A stretch of 64,000 nucleotides of DNA from Streptomyces sp. SKN60 (GCF_026236535.1 NZ_JAHTMW010000007.1:186001-250000), one strand, 5' to 3'; counted from the stretch's first letter, positions 50,471 through 60,402 are shown. The notes: generated from the letters alone by a model not told the origin. Translations and numbers: made by a program.

Positions 50471-50632
50471 TCACGCGGCCCGGGCGAAGCGCTGCCGGTC
50501 GGTATTCACCCGCCCCTCGGGTTCCTGGCGCCGGCTGTGGGCGGCCTCGCGGGCCTCCCGGGCGAGGCGCTGGGCGGCGGCCCGGGCGACGAGCTCGGCG
50601 TGGCGGACCTGGTGGAGTTCGTACGCGTACAT
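50471..50632 (-). CDS. 53-residue helical small protein
   Basis: The ORF reads MYAYELHQVRHAELVARAA and continues with an Ala/Arg/Glu-rich helix, ending RQRFARAA. It has GGGAG seven bases before the ATG. Such MYAYELHQVR proteins are common in streptomycetes next to regulators, but no function is known to me. It ends seven bases before the LAL regulator and may be its cotranscribed leader gene. Confidence 0.7.
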   Translation of the reverse strand: MYAYELHQVRHAELVARAAAQRLAREAREAAHSRRQEPEGRVNTDRQRFARAA

Positions 50633-50783
50633 GGTGTGCTCCCTGGGTTCGGGGCCGGTCGGTCCCGGTGTCGGTATCGCTTTCTGCGATGCCTCTACTG
50701 TCGTTTCCCAGGGGGTGCGGCCACATCGGGAGAGTGCCGCATGTTCGGCGTACGGGGGGTCCTTAGACAGGCCCCAGGGGGCC

Positions 50784-51362
50784 TTAGGCGCGCCCCGGCC
50801 CGGCCTCAGGCCGCTTCGCGGCCCGCCATTCCGGGGCGAGCACCGACCAGATCTCGGTGTCGTTGCGCTTGCCGCGGTAGGGGTAGTTCTCGCGGAGCAC
50901 GCCTTCCCTGGTCATGCCGAGGCGGCGGGCGACGGCGATGCTGGGCGCGTTCGCGGGCGAGACCTGCCATTCGACGCGGTGGATGCCGCGCCGCTCGATC
51001 GCCCAGTCGATGATGGCGCGGCAGGCGCGGGTGACCAGGCCCCGGCCCGCGTACCCGGGCTCGATCCAGCAGCCGGCCTCGGCCGTGCCGCCCGTCGCGT
51101 CGAAGTGGACGAAGAGGACGCCGCCGACGAGGAGGCCGTCGACCCGGATGCCGTAGAGGTAGCCGGCGTCACGGGCGGCCCGGTCGGCGTAGCGGGTGAG
51201 GTGGGCGCGGGCGGTGTCGAGGTCGGTGACGATGTCCGGGAGGCCGACGTGGGCGCCGATGAAGTCGCGGCCGCGGTCGATGTGGGCGAGGAACTCGTCC
51301 GCCTGCCAGGGGGCGAGCGGGGTGAGCTCGGCGCCGTCGTCACCCAGTGGTATCGCGAACAT
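50784..51362 (-). CDS. GNAT N-acetyltransferase (RimJ/RimL-like)
   Basis: The 192-residue acetyltransferase has the acetyl-CoA site in CWIEPGYAGRGLVTRACRAIIDWA and the RimJ/RimL-type ending HRVEWQVSPANAPSIAVARRLGM, FVREG-like EGVLRENYPYRG. It acetylates a ribosomal or small-molecule amine, undetermined. The ATG at 51362 lies inside the end of the MMPL exporter gene, an overlap of 23 bases, so the two are translationally linked. It may modify a compound exported by the partner, by inference. Confidence 0.82.
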   Translation of the reverse strand: MFAIPLGDDGAELTPLAPWQADEFLAHIDRGRDFIGAHVGLPDIVTDLDTARAHLTRYADRAARDAGYLYGIRVDGLLVGGVLFVHFDATGGTAEAGCWIEPGYAGRGLVTRACRAIIDWAIERRGIHRVEWQVSPANAPSIAVARRLGMTREGVLRENYPYRGKRNDTEIWSVLAPEWRAAKRPEAGPGRA

Positions 51363-53631
51363 CTTCGGTCGTCTCCTCCGCCTGCGTCGCCGTGAGCACC
51401 CGCTGTGCGGGTATCCGCGCGGGCTCCGGGGCCTCCAGGGTCTCCAGGGCCTCGGTGGCGATCTTCGCACGGGCGTCGGCGGCCACGCGGCACTCCGGCG
51501 GCTCGATGCTGATCCGCGGCAGCCGGCGGTCCAGCCAGCGGGGCAGCCACCAGTTGGCGCCGCCGAGCATGTGCATGAGGGCGGGGACGAGGAGGGTGCG
51601 CAGGACGAAGGCGTCGAGGGCGACGGCGGCGGCGAGCGCGATGCCGAACATCGCGATGACCCGGTCGCCGGAGAGGACGAAGGCGAGGAAGACGGAGATC
51701 ATGATGACCGCCGCCGAGTTGATCACCCGGCTGGTCTCGGCGAGGCCGACCCGGACCGCCCGCCGGTTGTCGCCGGTCTCCAGCCACTCCTCGTACATCC
51801 GGCTGACCAGGAAGACCTGGTAGTCCATGGAGAGGCCGAAGAGCACCGAGACCATGATCACGGGCAGGAAGGGTTCGATGGGCCCGGCGCTGCCGAGGCC
51901 GAGCAGCTCGGTGCCCCAGCCCCACTGGAAGATCGCGACGACCACGCCGAAGGCGCCGGCGACGGCCATGACGTTCATCAGGGCGGCCTTGAGCGGGATG
52001 CCGATCGAGCGGAAGGCGAGCAGCAGCAGGACGCAGCCGAGCGCGATGACCACGCCGACGAAGAGCGGCAGCTTGCCGACGATGATCTCGGCGAAGTCGT
52101 CGAAGGAGGCGGTGACGCCGCCGACGTGGACCTGGAGCGAGCTGCCGTCCTCGGCGGCCGGCAGGACGTCGTGGCGGAGCCGGTCGACCAGCTCGCTGGT
52201 GGCCTTCGACTGGGGCGAGGAGTCGGGGACGACGGTGAGGACGGCGGTGTCGCCGGGGCCGTTGTACGTGATCGGGGAGACCGACTCGACGCCCTTGGTG
52301 TGCGCGAGGCGGGCCGGCAGCGCGTCGAGGGCGACCCGGTCGTCGGCGCCGTCGAGCTCGGCGACGAGGGTGAGCGGCCCGTTCGTACCGGGTCCGAAGC
52401 CCTCCGCGATCAGGTCGTAGGCCTTGCGGGTGGTGGCGGTGGCCGCGTTGTTGCCCTGGTCGGAGCTGCCCAGGTGGAGGGCGAAGGTGGGCAGGGCGAG
52501 GACGAGCATGACGACGGCGGCGACCGCGCCGAGCAGCTTGGGGTGGCGCTCGACGAAGGCGGACCAGCGGGCGGCGAAGCCGGTGGGGAGCTCGGGCTGG
52601 GGGCCGTGCTCGGCGAGCTGCCGGCGTTCCTTGCGGCTCAGCGCGCGCATGCCGATGAAGGAGAGCAGCGCGGGCAGCAGGGTGACGGAGGCGGCGACGG
52701 TGAGGACGACGGTGAGCGAGGCGGCGATGGCGACGCCGTTGAGGAAGCCGAGCCGGAGGATGAGCATGCCGAGCAGGGCGATGCAGACGGTGGCGCCGGC
52801 GAAGACCACGGCGCGGCCGGTGGTGGCGACGGCTGTCCGGGCGGCCTCGGCGACGGGCAGGCCGCGTTTGAGGCCCTTGCGGTGGCGGGTCACGATGAAC
52901 AGCGCGTAGTCGATGCCGACGCCGAGGCCGATCAGCATGCCCAGCATGGGCGCGAAGTCGGCGACCGTCATCAGATGGCCGAGGAGCACGATCCCGGAGT
53001 AGGCGATGCCGACGCCGACCAGGGCGGTCGCGATGGGCAGGACGGCGGCGGCGAGGGAGCCGAAGGCGAGGAAGAGGACGACGGCGGCGACGGCCACGCC
53101 GACGATCTCGGCGGTGTGGCCGCCGGTGGAGACGGTGGTGCCGACGGCGGCGCCGCCGAGCTCGACCTGGACGCCGTCGGTGGCGGCGGCCTTCGCGGTG
53201 TCGACGAGGGCCTGGGCCTCGCTCTTCGGGATGTCGTCGGCCTGCGCGTCGAAGGTGACGGCGGCGTAGGCGGTGCGCCCGTCCTCGCTGATCTGGCCGG
53301 GGGCGGTGCCGTACGGGGAGGTGACGGCAGCGATGCCGGGCAGGTCCTCGACCTTGTGGAGCATGGCGGTCATCCGCTGTTCCACGTCGGGGGCGCGGAC
53401 GCTGCCGCGGTCGGTGTGCCAGACGATGGTGTCGCTGTCGCCGCCGGCGCCGTGGAAGCCGCGGTCGAGGAGGGCGGTGGCCCGGCCCGACTCGGTGCCG
53501 GGCACCTCGTAGTCGTTGGAGTACGCGCTTCCGGCGAGCGCCGCACCGGTGACGGCGCCCGCGAGGGCGACGAGCCAGAGCAGAACGGCTACGAGGCGGT
53601 GCTTCACGCACCACCGGGCGATGGCTGCCAA
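51340..53631 (-). CDS. MMPL-family RND transporter
   Basis: The 763-residue protein has the two-fold MMPL pattern: a first membrane helix, an extracellular loop, five helices, a second loop and six helices. Motifs are ADFAPMLGMLIGLGVGIDYALFIVTRHR and PVIMVSVLFGLSMDYQVFLVSR, each with the Asp-Tyr pair that couples protons. Family members export lipids or drugs in actinobacteria. The TTG at 53631 with GGGGAG upstream starts the protein at the first helix. It overlaps the GNAT gene and forms a two-gene unit. Confidence 0.9.
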   Translation of the reverse strand: MAAIARWCVKHRLVAVLLWLVALAGAVTGAALAGSAYSNDYEVPGTESGRATALLDRGFHGAGGDSDTIVWHTDRGSVRAPDVEQRMTAMLHKVEDLPGIAAVTSPYGTAPGQISEDGRTAYAAVTFDAQADDIPKSEAQALVDTAKAAATDGVQVELGGAAVGTTVSTGGHTAEIVGVAVAAVVLFLAFGSLAAAVLPIATALVGVGIAYSGIVLLGHLMTVADFAPMLGMLIGLGVGIDYALFIVTRHRKGLKRGLPVAEAARTAVATTGRAVVFAGATVCIALLGMLILRLGFLNGVAIAASLTVVLTVAASVTLLPALLSFIGMRALSRKERRQLAEHGPQPELPTGFAARWSAFVERHPKLLGAVAAVVMLVLALPTFALHLGSSDQGNNAATATTRKAYDLIAEGFGPGTNGPLTLVAELDGADDRVALDALPARLAHTKGVESVSPITYNGPGDTAVLTVVPDSSPQSKATSELVDRLRHDVLPAAEDGSSLQVHVGGVTASFDDFAEIIVGKLPLFVGVVIALGCVLLLLAFRSIGIPLKAALMNVMAVAGAFGVVVAIFQWGWGTELLGLGSAGPIEPFLPVIMVSVLFGLSMDYQVFLVSRMYEEWLETGDNRRAVRVGLAETSRVINSAAVIMISVFLAFVLSGDRVIAMFGIALAAAVALDAFVLRTLLVPALMHMLGGANWWLPRWLDRRLPRISIEPPECRVAADARAKIATEALETLEAPEPARIPAQRVLTATQAEETTEDVRDTTG

Positions 53632-53851
53632 CGAAGGTTCTCCCCTGGGTGGGTCAGTGCTCCGCCCACTGTCGCAGCCAATCGTGATCGTTTGCCCGTT
53701 TCGTGGCGATCCTCACAGGGATGTCGGAAAGGGATAAGGAACCGGGGCAATCCGATCCCTCGCCCCTTAATGGAGAGAGCGCGAAGTGCACGGCACGAGG
53801 AGCGCGCGAAGTGCACCACCGGCGGCCGGCGAACGGCTTACCGTGGCGTCC
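53632..53851. other. Non-coding divergent promoter region
   Basis: These 220 bases separate the MMPL gene from the unknown acidic protein gene. I see no RNA gene. A repeat GTGCACGGCACGAGGAGCGCGCGAAGTGCACC near 53785 contains two GTGCAC-like half-sites, a weak operator candidate. Confidence 0.4.
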
Positions 53852-54547
53852 ATGACGGACAGCACCGCGGTGGACAAGTGGGGCCACTACGAACTGACCC
53901 TGCTCTTTCCGCCGTTCACCCGAGAGGCGCCCGAGACGGCGCCGCCGAACGACCCCGGGCGCGCCCGGCGCGTCGCCGAGTCGCTGGGCACTGTCGCCGA
54001 GGTCCTGGAGGAGCTGCCCTCGCGGGCCCTCGACGAGCTGCCGCGGCCGGAGACCCGGGCGGGCCTGGACCTCGTCGCCGTCGGCTGCTGGGGCGGCACC
54101 GTCCTGGTCGTCGACCCGGCCCTGGCCGGTGACGCGGTGGTCGCCGCGATGGCCGAGGAGATCGGCCGGCAGCGGGCGCTGCACCCGGAGGCCCGGATCG
54201 CCGGCTCCGTGCTGCTCGACGCGGGGCAGGCGTACGAGGAGCATCTGATCGACCTGCCGGGCGGCCCGGCGCTGCGGGTCGGCGGCTGGGACGACGAGGA
54301 GGCCTGGGAGCCGGACGGCGACCCGGCGGAGCTGCTGCGCGCGGTCGGCATCGACCCCGCCGACCACGGCGACGCCGACGTCGACCTCGACGAGGAGCCG
54401 CGCCTGGCCGACTGGGACGCGTACGCCCTGCTCGTCCTCGGCCGGCAGCTCACCGACGGCGACCGTTCCCGGCTGCGGCCTTCGCTGTTCCGCGTACGGC
54501 GCACCGAGCGGGCCGCCGCGAACCTCACCGACGTGTGGTTCGGCTGA
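53852..54547 (+). CDS. Acidic hypothetical protein
   Basis: The 231-residue cytoplasmic protein is rich in Asp, Glu, Leu and Ala, with no membrane segment or signal. Short conserved-looking pieces are DKWGHYELTLLFPPF near the N-terminus and DVWFG at the end; a DDEEAWEPDG stretch is central. I do not recognise a family. The ATG at 53852 is chosen because the upstream extension is compositionally different and falls in the promoter region. It precedes the secreted anchored protein by 172 bases on the same strand. Confidence 0.6.
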   Translation: MTDSTAVDKWGHYELTLLFPPFTREAPETAPPNDPGRARRVAESLGTVAEVLEELPSRALDELPRPETRAGLDLVAVGCWGGTVLVVDPALAGDAVVAAMAEEIGRQRALHPEARIAGSVLLDAGQAYEEHLIDLPGGPALRVGGWDDEEAWEPDGDPAELLRAVGIDPADHGDADVDLDEEPRLADWDAYALLVLGRQLTDGDRSRLRPSLFRVRRTERAAANLTDVWFG

Positions 54548-54719
54548 TCTTCGCCGCCCCAACTTCCCACAGAAACTTCACAGTTGCGGCCCTGCAATGT
54601 TCGCGTCAAAGCATCGGGGCGTCCTAGGGTGGGGCATTCCGGGGTGGGCCAGCAACGGGGGCCGTGCACCACCCCGTGACACGACGACTCCCCCTGCCCC
54701 CATCAAGGGATCAGCAACC

Positions 54720-57029
54720 GTGAGTTCTCACATAACAAGCCCACCGAAACGGCTCAGGGGCCGTCTGGCGGCCGTGATCCTCGGCACCTCGCTGCTCGCC
54801 GTCGGCCTGCCGGTCGGACTCCCCGGCGCCCAGTCCGAGGCCGACGCGGCACCGGTCAAGCGCTGCCAGGACAAGTTCGGCACCAGCCCGAAGGAGCCCG
54901 CCCGCAACACCCTGCCCGGCTACAAGCCGGCCGGGCCCAACCAGTGGCAGACGCCCGACGCGGAGCAGCTGTTCTACGACTTCGAGCAGCCGACCCTCAA
55001 CGTCACCGGCATCAACGCGCCCGCCGACGTCGCCAAGTACGGCACGGACACCGGCAAGTACAAGATCGGCACTCCGGAGCACGCCTACGCCTCCTGGAAC
55101 AGCCGCCAGGCGAGCAACAACACCTACAAGGGCCCGTTCGCCGACTGGCTGCAGGACGTCTACATCGAGAACAACGCCCGCAACCGGCGCGGCGGCGGCT
55201 TCGAGCGCGAGGTGGCCCGCTACTTCGACCTCGGCGGCGTCAACTGGCTGTGCGAGACGTATCTGCGCGACTTCGACCCGCAGCTCGACAAGGAACTGCG
55301 GCAGAAGCTCGGCGACAAGGTCGTCGGCCCCAACGGGCGGCGCTTCGACGCGGTCGACCCGCGCACCAAGACCGTCTACGAGTTCAAGTCCGGCATCGAC
55401 CCCAAGCCCAAGCAGCTGAAGGTCGACGCGGAACTGGTCCGGCGCGGCTGGCGCGTGGTCTACATCCACGGCCAGGAGCCCACCGACAAGGTCAAGGCCC
55501 AGTACCGGGCGGCCGGCATCAACTACTACCGGCACGGCGCCACCCCGGCCCCGTACGCGCCGGGCAACCAGTACAAGTCGCGGTTCCCGGGCCTGATGAC
55601 GGCGAACCCGGCCAAGCCGTCGACCGGCGCCGGCAACGACCTGATCAGCCGGTCCATGCCGACCCCGGAGGACGTGCGGCGCCGCCAGGAGGCCGCCCGC
55701 CCGTTCCAGCAGAACACCAAGAACGCCCTGCGCGGCCCCGGCGGCGTCGACTTCACCAGCCTGGAGCTGCGCTACGTCGGCCAGAACGAGACCGGCAGCC
55801 TCAACTACTCCTTCTCCGCGAAGAACACCGACGAGGACGAGAACCCCGGCTTCGGCGGCATGGAGAAGGCCCAGATGGCCTCGGACTCCTTCTTCACCTG
55901 GCTGGCGCTGACGCCCGAGAAGTTCTGGGTGAACCTCAACCCGGACGAGCCCGACCGGATCATGGACCGCTCCTTCGGCAAGACCGACGCGGGCCGGGTG
56001 CTGCTCGACGCCGACCTGGAGATGAAGCACGACTTCTCCCGGGCGATGGACCCCAAGACCCCGGCGGGCGCCGAGTTCTGGAAGAACCTCACCCACAAGG
56101 ACAACCGGATCTGCCTGCACGGCATCCGCAACTGGATCACCCCGCAGCCGGCCAAGGTGCGCGAGCAGGACGGCGGCATCTTCATCCTCGACGCCCCGCT
56201 CAAGGTCAACTCCGTCCCGCAGGAGACGAAGACCCAGCCGCCCGGCGAGCAGTGCCGGCTGACCGAGGCCGAGATCCAGCACAACCAGGCGCTCGTCGAG
56301 CGGCTCCTCGTCCCGATCGTGGAGAAGAAGATCGCCGAGGGCCCGGCCTACGCCGACCTGCGGCGCGTCTACGCCTCCCGGGTGGCCGCCGAGTGGATCA
56401 AGCAGCAGGACGCGAAGAAGCCCGGTGAGTTCCACAAGATCATCGGCAGTGACGACGCGAGCCGCTGGCCGATCCGCGGCGCGAAGTGGGACTCGTACGA
56501 GGTCTGGAAGAACTACCGCAAGTCGTTCATGGAGGGCGACTACAAGTACGAGTACAAGGAGGGCGAGTACGTCTACACGCTGACCGTCGGCGGCGTGGAC
56601 TTCTCCAAGTCGCCCAAGAAGAACATCACCCGCACCCAGTTCAACGCGGAGAAGCCCAATCTGTCGGACGTCACCAAGGGCTCGCGGGCGGAGGTCCTCG
56701 GCTACAAGGACTCGCCGACCACCCTGCTCGGCGGTGACACCGCCGTGCGGAAGTCCCCGCCCAAGCCCAGCCCGAGCCACCCGACGCCCAGCCCGTCCCC
56801 GACGAAGCCGGGCGACCCGTCCACGCCGCCGCCGAGCGGCACCCCCGGCCCGTCCAAGCCCGGCGGGGACTCCGGCGGCACGGGCGGCAACGGCCCGGGC
56901 GGCGACCTCGCCCACACCGGCTCCGACACCCCGATCGGCCTGATCGCCGGCATCGCGGCGCTGCTCGCCGCGGCGGGCGGAGCCCTGCTGTGGTGGAAGC
57001 GCGGCCGCAGCGGCTCCGGACAGCACTGA
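54720..57029 (+). CDS. Secreted sortase-anchored protein with PD-(D/E)xK nuclease-like domain
   Basis: A 769-residue exported protein. The GTG at 54720 has AAGGGA nine bases before it and leads into a signal peptide (RLAAVILGTSLLAVGLPVGL). Residues ~155-265 look like a restriction-endonuclease fold: a helix with GGGFEREVARYFDLGG, then FDAVDPRTKTVYEFKSG giving D-(x)n-E-x-K near residues 209-223, then a helix with KQLKVDAEL (Gln), and RGWRVVYIHG. A middle domain (~370-500) has WVNLNPDEPDRIMD ... FGKTDAGRVLLDADLEMKHD. The end is a Pro/Ser wall-spanning tract, LAHTG (~730), a membrane helix and basic tail, the LAxTG sortase signal of Streptomyces. It is likely attached to the cell wall, facing outward. 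Nuclease activity is inferred. Confidence 0.75.
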   Translation: MSSHITSPPKRLRGRLAAVILGTSLLAVGLPVGLPGAQSEADAAPVKRCQDKFGTSPKEPARNTLPGYKPAGPNQWQTPDAEQLFYDFEQPTLNVTGINAPADVAKYGTDTGKYKIGTPEHAYASWNSRQASNNTYKGPFADWLQDVYIENNARNRRGGGFEREVARYFDLGGVNWLCETYLRDFDPQLDKELRQKLGDKVVGPNGRRFDAVDPRTKTVYEFKSGIDPKPKQLKVDAELVRRGWRVVYIHGQEPTDKVKAQYRAAGINYYRHGATPAPYAPGNQYKSRFPGLMTANPAKPSTGAGNDLISRSMPTPEDVRRRQEAARPFQQNTKNALRGPGGVDFTSLELRYVGQNETGSLNYSFSAKNTDEDENPGFGGMEKAQMASDSFFTWLALTPEKFWVNLNPDEPDRIMDRSFGKTDAGRVLLDADLEMKHDFSRAMDPKTPAGAEFWKNLTHKDNRICLHGIRNWITPQPAKVREQDGGIFILDAPLKVNSVPQETKTQPPGEQCRLTEAEIQHNQALVERLLVPIVEKKIAEGPAYADLRRVYASRVAAEWIKQQDAKKPGEFHKIIGSDDASRWPIRGAKWDSYEVWKNYRKSFMEGDYKYEYKEGEYVYTLTVGGVDFSKSPKKNITRTQFNAEKPNLSDVTKGSRAEVLGYKDSPTTLLGGDTAVRKSPPKPSPSHPTPSPSPTKPGDPSTPPPSGTPGPSKPGGDSGGTGGNGPGGDLAHTGSDTPIGLIAGIAALLAAAGGALLWWKRGRSGSGQH

Positions 57030-57044
57030 CGCGTAGCACGCACG

Positions 57045-57084
57045 GGGGCGGCCCCGCACCGGAACTCCGGTGCGGGGCCGCCCC
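57045..57084. terminator. Bidirectional terminator
   Basis: A perfect 18-bp stem (57045-57062 with 57067-57084) and an AACT loop separate the secreted anchored protein from the converging gatB gene. Confidence 0.9.
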
Positions 57085-57107
57085 TTTACGCGTACGGGAA
57101 GGCGGGC

Positions 57108-58619
57108 TCAGCCCTCGCTGACGCCCAGCTTCTCCAGGATCAGCTCCTTGACCTTCGCCGCGTCGGCCTGGCCACGGGTGGCCTTCATGACCGCGCCGAC
57201 CAGGGCGCCGACCGCGGCGACCTTGCCGCCGCGGATCTTGTCGGCGATGGCCGCGTTGCCCGCGATGGCCTCGTCGACGGCCGCGCCGAGGGCGCTGTCG
57301 TCGGAGACGACCTTCAGACCGCGCTTCTCGACGACCTCGTCCGGGGTGCCCTCGCCGGCGAGGACGCCCTCGATGACCTGACGGGCCAGCTTGTCGTTCA
57401 GGTCACCGGCGGCGACCAGGGCCGACACGCGGGCCACATCCGCCGGGGTGATGGGCAGCTCCTCCAGGGAGACGCCCTTCTCGTTGGCGTTGCGGGCGAG
57501 CTCGCCCATCCACCACTTGCGGGCCGACGCCGCGTCGGCGCCCGCCTCGGTGGTGGCGACGATCGCGTCGACCGCACCGGCGTTGAGGATGGACTGCATG
57601 TCCAGCTCGGACACGCCCCACTCCTCGCGCAGCCGGTTGCGGCGCAGCCGCGGCAGCTCCGGCAGACCCTTGCGCAGCTCCTCGACCCACTCGCGGGCGG
57701 GGGCCACCGGCACCAGGTCCGGCTCGGGGAAGTAGCGGTAGTCCTCGGCGTTGTCCTTGATGCGGCCGGCGGTGGTGGTGCCGTCGTCCTCGTGGAAGTG
57801 CCGGGTCTCCTGGACGATCGTGCCGCCCGCGGAGAGCACCGCCGCGTGCCGCTGGATCTCGAAGCGCGCCGCCCGCTCCACCGAACGGAGCGAGTTGACG
57901 TTCTTCGTCTCCGAGCGGGTGCCGAAGGTCTTCGCGCCGTTGCGGCGCAGCGACAGGTTCACGTCGCAGCGCATCTGGCCCTTGTCCATGCGCGCCTCGG
58001 AGACGCCCAGGGCGCGGATCAGCTCGCGCAGCTCGGCCACGTACGCCTTGGCGACCTCGGGGGCCCGCTCGCCGGCGCCCTCGATCGGCTTGGTGACGAT
58101 CTCGATCAGCGGGATGCCGGCCCGGTTGTAGTCGAGCAGCGAGTGCGAGGCGCCGTGGATGCGGCCGGTCGCGCCACCGATGTGGGTGGACTTGCCGGTG
58201 TCCTCCTCCATGTGGGCGCGCTCGATCTCCACGCGGAAGACCTCGCCGTCCTCCAGCTGGACGTCCAGATAGCCGTTGAAGGCGATCGGCTCGTCGTACT
58301 GGGAGGTCTGGAAGTTCTTCGGCATGTCCGGATAGAAGTAGTTCTTCCGGGCGAAGCGGCACCACTCGGCGATCTCGCAGTTCAGCGCGAGGCCGATCTT
58401 GATCGCGGACTCGACGCCGACGGCGTTGACGACCGGCAGCGCGCCGGGCAGGCCGAGGCAGGTCGGGCAGGTCTGCGCGTTGGCGTCCTGGCCGAGCTCG
58501 GTCGAGCAGCCGCAGAACATCTTCGTCTTCGTGCCGAGCTCGACATGGACCTCCAGGCCCATGACGGGGTCGAACTCGGCGAGCGCCGCCTCGTACGACA
58601 GCAGTTCAGTGACAGTCAC
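57108..58619 (-). CDS. gatB: Asp-tRNA(Asn)/Glu-tRNA(Gln) amidotransferase subunit B
   Basis: The 503-residue GatB has the cradle domain signature [50 protein letters not shown], and the C-terminal helical YqeY-like domain ending [10 protein letters not shown]. It binds and phosphorylates mischarged tRNA in the indirect route to Gln-tRNA or Asn-tRNA. It is the last gene of the gat operon, 16 bases after the 86-residue ORF. The terminator lies beyond its stop. Confidence 0.95.
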   Translation of the reverse strand: MTVTELLSYEAALAEFDPVMGLEVHVELGTKTKMFCGCSTELGQDANAQTCPTCLGLPGALPVVNAVGVESAIKIGLALNCEIAEWCRFARKNYFYPDMPKNFQTSQYDEPIAFNGYLDVQLEDGEVFRVEIERAHMEEDTGKSTHIGGATGRIHGASHSLLDYNRAGIPLIEIVTKPIEGAGERAPEVAKAYVAELRELIRALGVSEARMDKGQMRCDVNLSLRRNGAKTFGTRSETKNVNSLRSVERAARFEIQRHAAVLSAGGTIVQETRHFHEDDGTTTAGRIKDNAEDYRYFPEPDLVPVAPAREWVEELRKGLPELPRLRRNRLREEWGVSELDMQSILNAGAVDAIVATTEAGADAASARKWWMGELARNANEKGVSLEELPITPADVARVSALVAAGDLNDKLARQVIEGVLAGEGTPDEVVEKRGLKVVSDDSALGAAVDEAIAGNAAIADKIRGGKVAAVGALVGAVMKATRGQADAAKVKELILEKLGVSEG

Positions 58620-58635
58620 GGTGGAACTTTCCCTC

Positions 58636-58896
58636 TCAGCCCAGCAGGACGTCGTCGTCGCCGAGACGCTTCAGCTCGCGGTACAGGATCGCGAGACCGG
58701 TGACGATGGCGGCGGCGGACACCACGGCGTCGACCAGCTTGAGCGTGTCGTGCTCGGCGCGGGCCTTCTTGATCTGCTTCGTCACGGCGATGGCGCCGAA
58801 CGCGGTGGTGCCCATGGACAGATACGTACCGGTCTTGGACTTCTTGAAGCCCTTGGCCTTCTGCAGTGCACTGGTGGAACTCGTGGTCGTACTCAC
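58636..58896 (-). CDS. Small membrane protein within the gat operon
   Basis: The 86-residue protein has an N-terminal Ser/Thr-rich part, two hydrophobic stretches ([17 protein letters not shown] and [22 protein letters not shown]) and an acidic end (GDDDVLLG). No family is recognised. The GTG at 58896 overlaps the gatA stop (GTGA) and has GAGGAGG upstream, so it is translated with gatA. It is not a known amidotransferase subunit; its constant position between gatA and gatB in streptomycetes, from memory, suggests it is not an accident. Confidence 0.75.
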   Translation of the reverse strand: MSTTTSSTSALQKAKGFKKSKTGTYLSMGTTAFGAIAVTKQIKKARAEHDTLKLVDAVVSAAAIVTGLAILYRELKRLGDDDVLLG

Positions 58897-60395
58897 AGCG
58901 ACGGAGCCTCCTCGAGCAGCGGGTGGCCCCACTTTTCCACGAAGGCGGCCTCGACGGCGGCACCGACCTTGTAGAGGCGGTCGTCCTTCAGGGCCGGGGC
59001 GATGATCTGCAGACCGACCGGCAGGCCGTCCTCCGGCGCGAGGCCGCAGGGCAGCGACATGGCCGCGTTGCCCGCCAGGTTGGTCGGGATGGTGCACAGG
59101 TCCGCGAGGTACATCGCCATCGGGTCGTCGGCGCGCTCGCCGATCGGGAAGGCGGTGGTCGGCGTGGTCGGCGACACGATGACGTCGACCTGCTCGAAGG
59201 CCTTCTCGAACTCGCGGGTGATGAGGGTGCGGACCTTCTGCGCCGAGCCGAACCAGGCGTCGTAGTAGCCGGAGCTCAGCGCGTACGTACCGAGGATGAT
59301 GCGGCGCTTGACCTCGGGGCCGAAGCCGGCCTCGCGGGTGAGCGCGGTGACGTCCTCGGCGGACCGGGTGCCGTCGTCGCCGGCCCGCAGGCCGTAGCGC
59401 AGACCGTCGAAGCGGGCCAGGTTGGACGAGCACTCGGACGGCGCGATCAGGTAGTACGCGGAGAGCGCGAGGTCGAAGGTGGGGCAGTCCACCTCCACGA
59501 TCTCGGCGCCGAGCGACTTGAGCAGCTCGACGGACTCGTCGAAGCGCTGCACGACGCCGGCCTGGTAGCCCTCGCCGCGGAACTGCTTGACGACACCGAC
59601 GCGCATGCCCTGGACGCTGCCGTTGCGGGCGGCCTCGACGACCGGCGGGACCGGGGCGTCGATGGAGGTCGAGTCGAGCGGGTCGTGACCGGCGATGGCC
59701 TCGTGCAGCAGGGCCGCGTCGAGGACCGTACGGGCACAGGGGCCGCCCTGGTCGAGCGAGGACGAGAAGGCCACCATGCCGAAGCGGGAGACCGCGCCGT
59801 AGGTCGGCTTGACGCCGACGGTGCCGGTGACGGCGGCGGGCTGGCGGATGGAACCGCCGGTGTCCGTGCCGATGGCGAGCGGGGCCTCGTACGAGGCGAG
59901 GGCGGCCGAGGAGCCACCGCCGGAGCCGCCGGGGATCCGGGTCAGGTCCCAGGGGTTGCCGGTCGGGCCGTAGGCGCTGTTCTCCGTGGAGGAGCCCATC
60001 GCGAACTCGTCCATGTTGGTCTTGCCCAGGATGACCACGTCGGCCGCCTTGAGCTTCTTGACCAGCGTCGCGTCGTACGGCGGGATCCAGCCCTCCAGCA
60101 TCTTCGAGCCGACCGTCGTGGGCACGCCCCGGGTCGTGAAGATGTCCTTGAGCGCGAGCGGGACGCCGGCCAGCGGGCCGAGCTTCTCGCCGCGGGCGCG
60201 CTTCTCGTCCACGGCACGGGCCTGCGCGAGCGCGCCCTCGCGGTCGACGTGCAGGAAGGCGTGGACCTTCTCGTCGACGGCGTCGATGCGCGCGAGGTGG
60301 GCCTCGGTGACCTGGACGGCGGTGAGCTCGCCGGAGGCGATCTTCGCCGCGATCTCGGCGGCGGTGAGCTTGATGATCGTGCTGTTGTCCGTCAT
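58893..60395 (-). CDS. gatA: Asp-tRNA(Asn)/Glu-tRNA(Gln) amidotransferase subunit A
   Basis: The 500-residue amidase has the Ser-cisSer-Lys site: Lys in [17 protein letters not shown], Ser in [15 protein letters not shown] and [17 protein letters not shown]. It releases ammonia from glutamine for GatB. It starts seven bases after the gatC stop and its own stop overlaps the next gene. The ATG at 60395 gives the expected N-terminus; the longer frame runs into gatC. Confidence 0.95.
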   Translation of the reverse strand: MTDNSTIIKLTAAEIAAKIASGELTAVQVTEAHLARIDAVDEKVHAFLHVDREGALAQARAVDEKRARGEKLGPLAGVPLALKDIFTTRGVPTTVGSKMLEGWIPPYDATLVKKLKAADVVILGKTNMDEFAMGSSTENSAYGPTGNPWDLTRIPGGSGGGSSAALASYEAPLAIGTDTGGSIRQPAAVTGTVGVKPTYGAVSRFGMVAFSSSLDQGGPCARTVLDAALLHEAIAGHDPLDSTSIDAPVPPVVEAARNGSVQGMRVGVVKQFRGEGYQAGVVQRFDESVELLKSLGAEIVEVDCPTFDLALSAYYLIAPSECSSNLARFDGLRYGLRAGDDGTRSAEDVTALTREAGFGPEVKRRIILGTYALSSGYYDAWFGSAQKVRTLITREFEKAFEQVDVIVSPTTPTTAFPIGERADDPMAMYLADLCTIPTNLAGNAAMSLPCGLAPEDGLPVGLQIIAPALKDDRLYKVGAAVEAAFVEKWGHPLLEEAPSL

Positions 60396-60402
60396 GGCGT
60401 TC

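Noticed and set aside
51196..54132. 978-codon plus-strand frame opposite the MMPL gene
   Set aside because: Gly/Asp/Val/Glu-rich antisense shadow; the minus strand has the clear MMPL protein.
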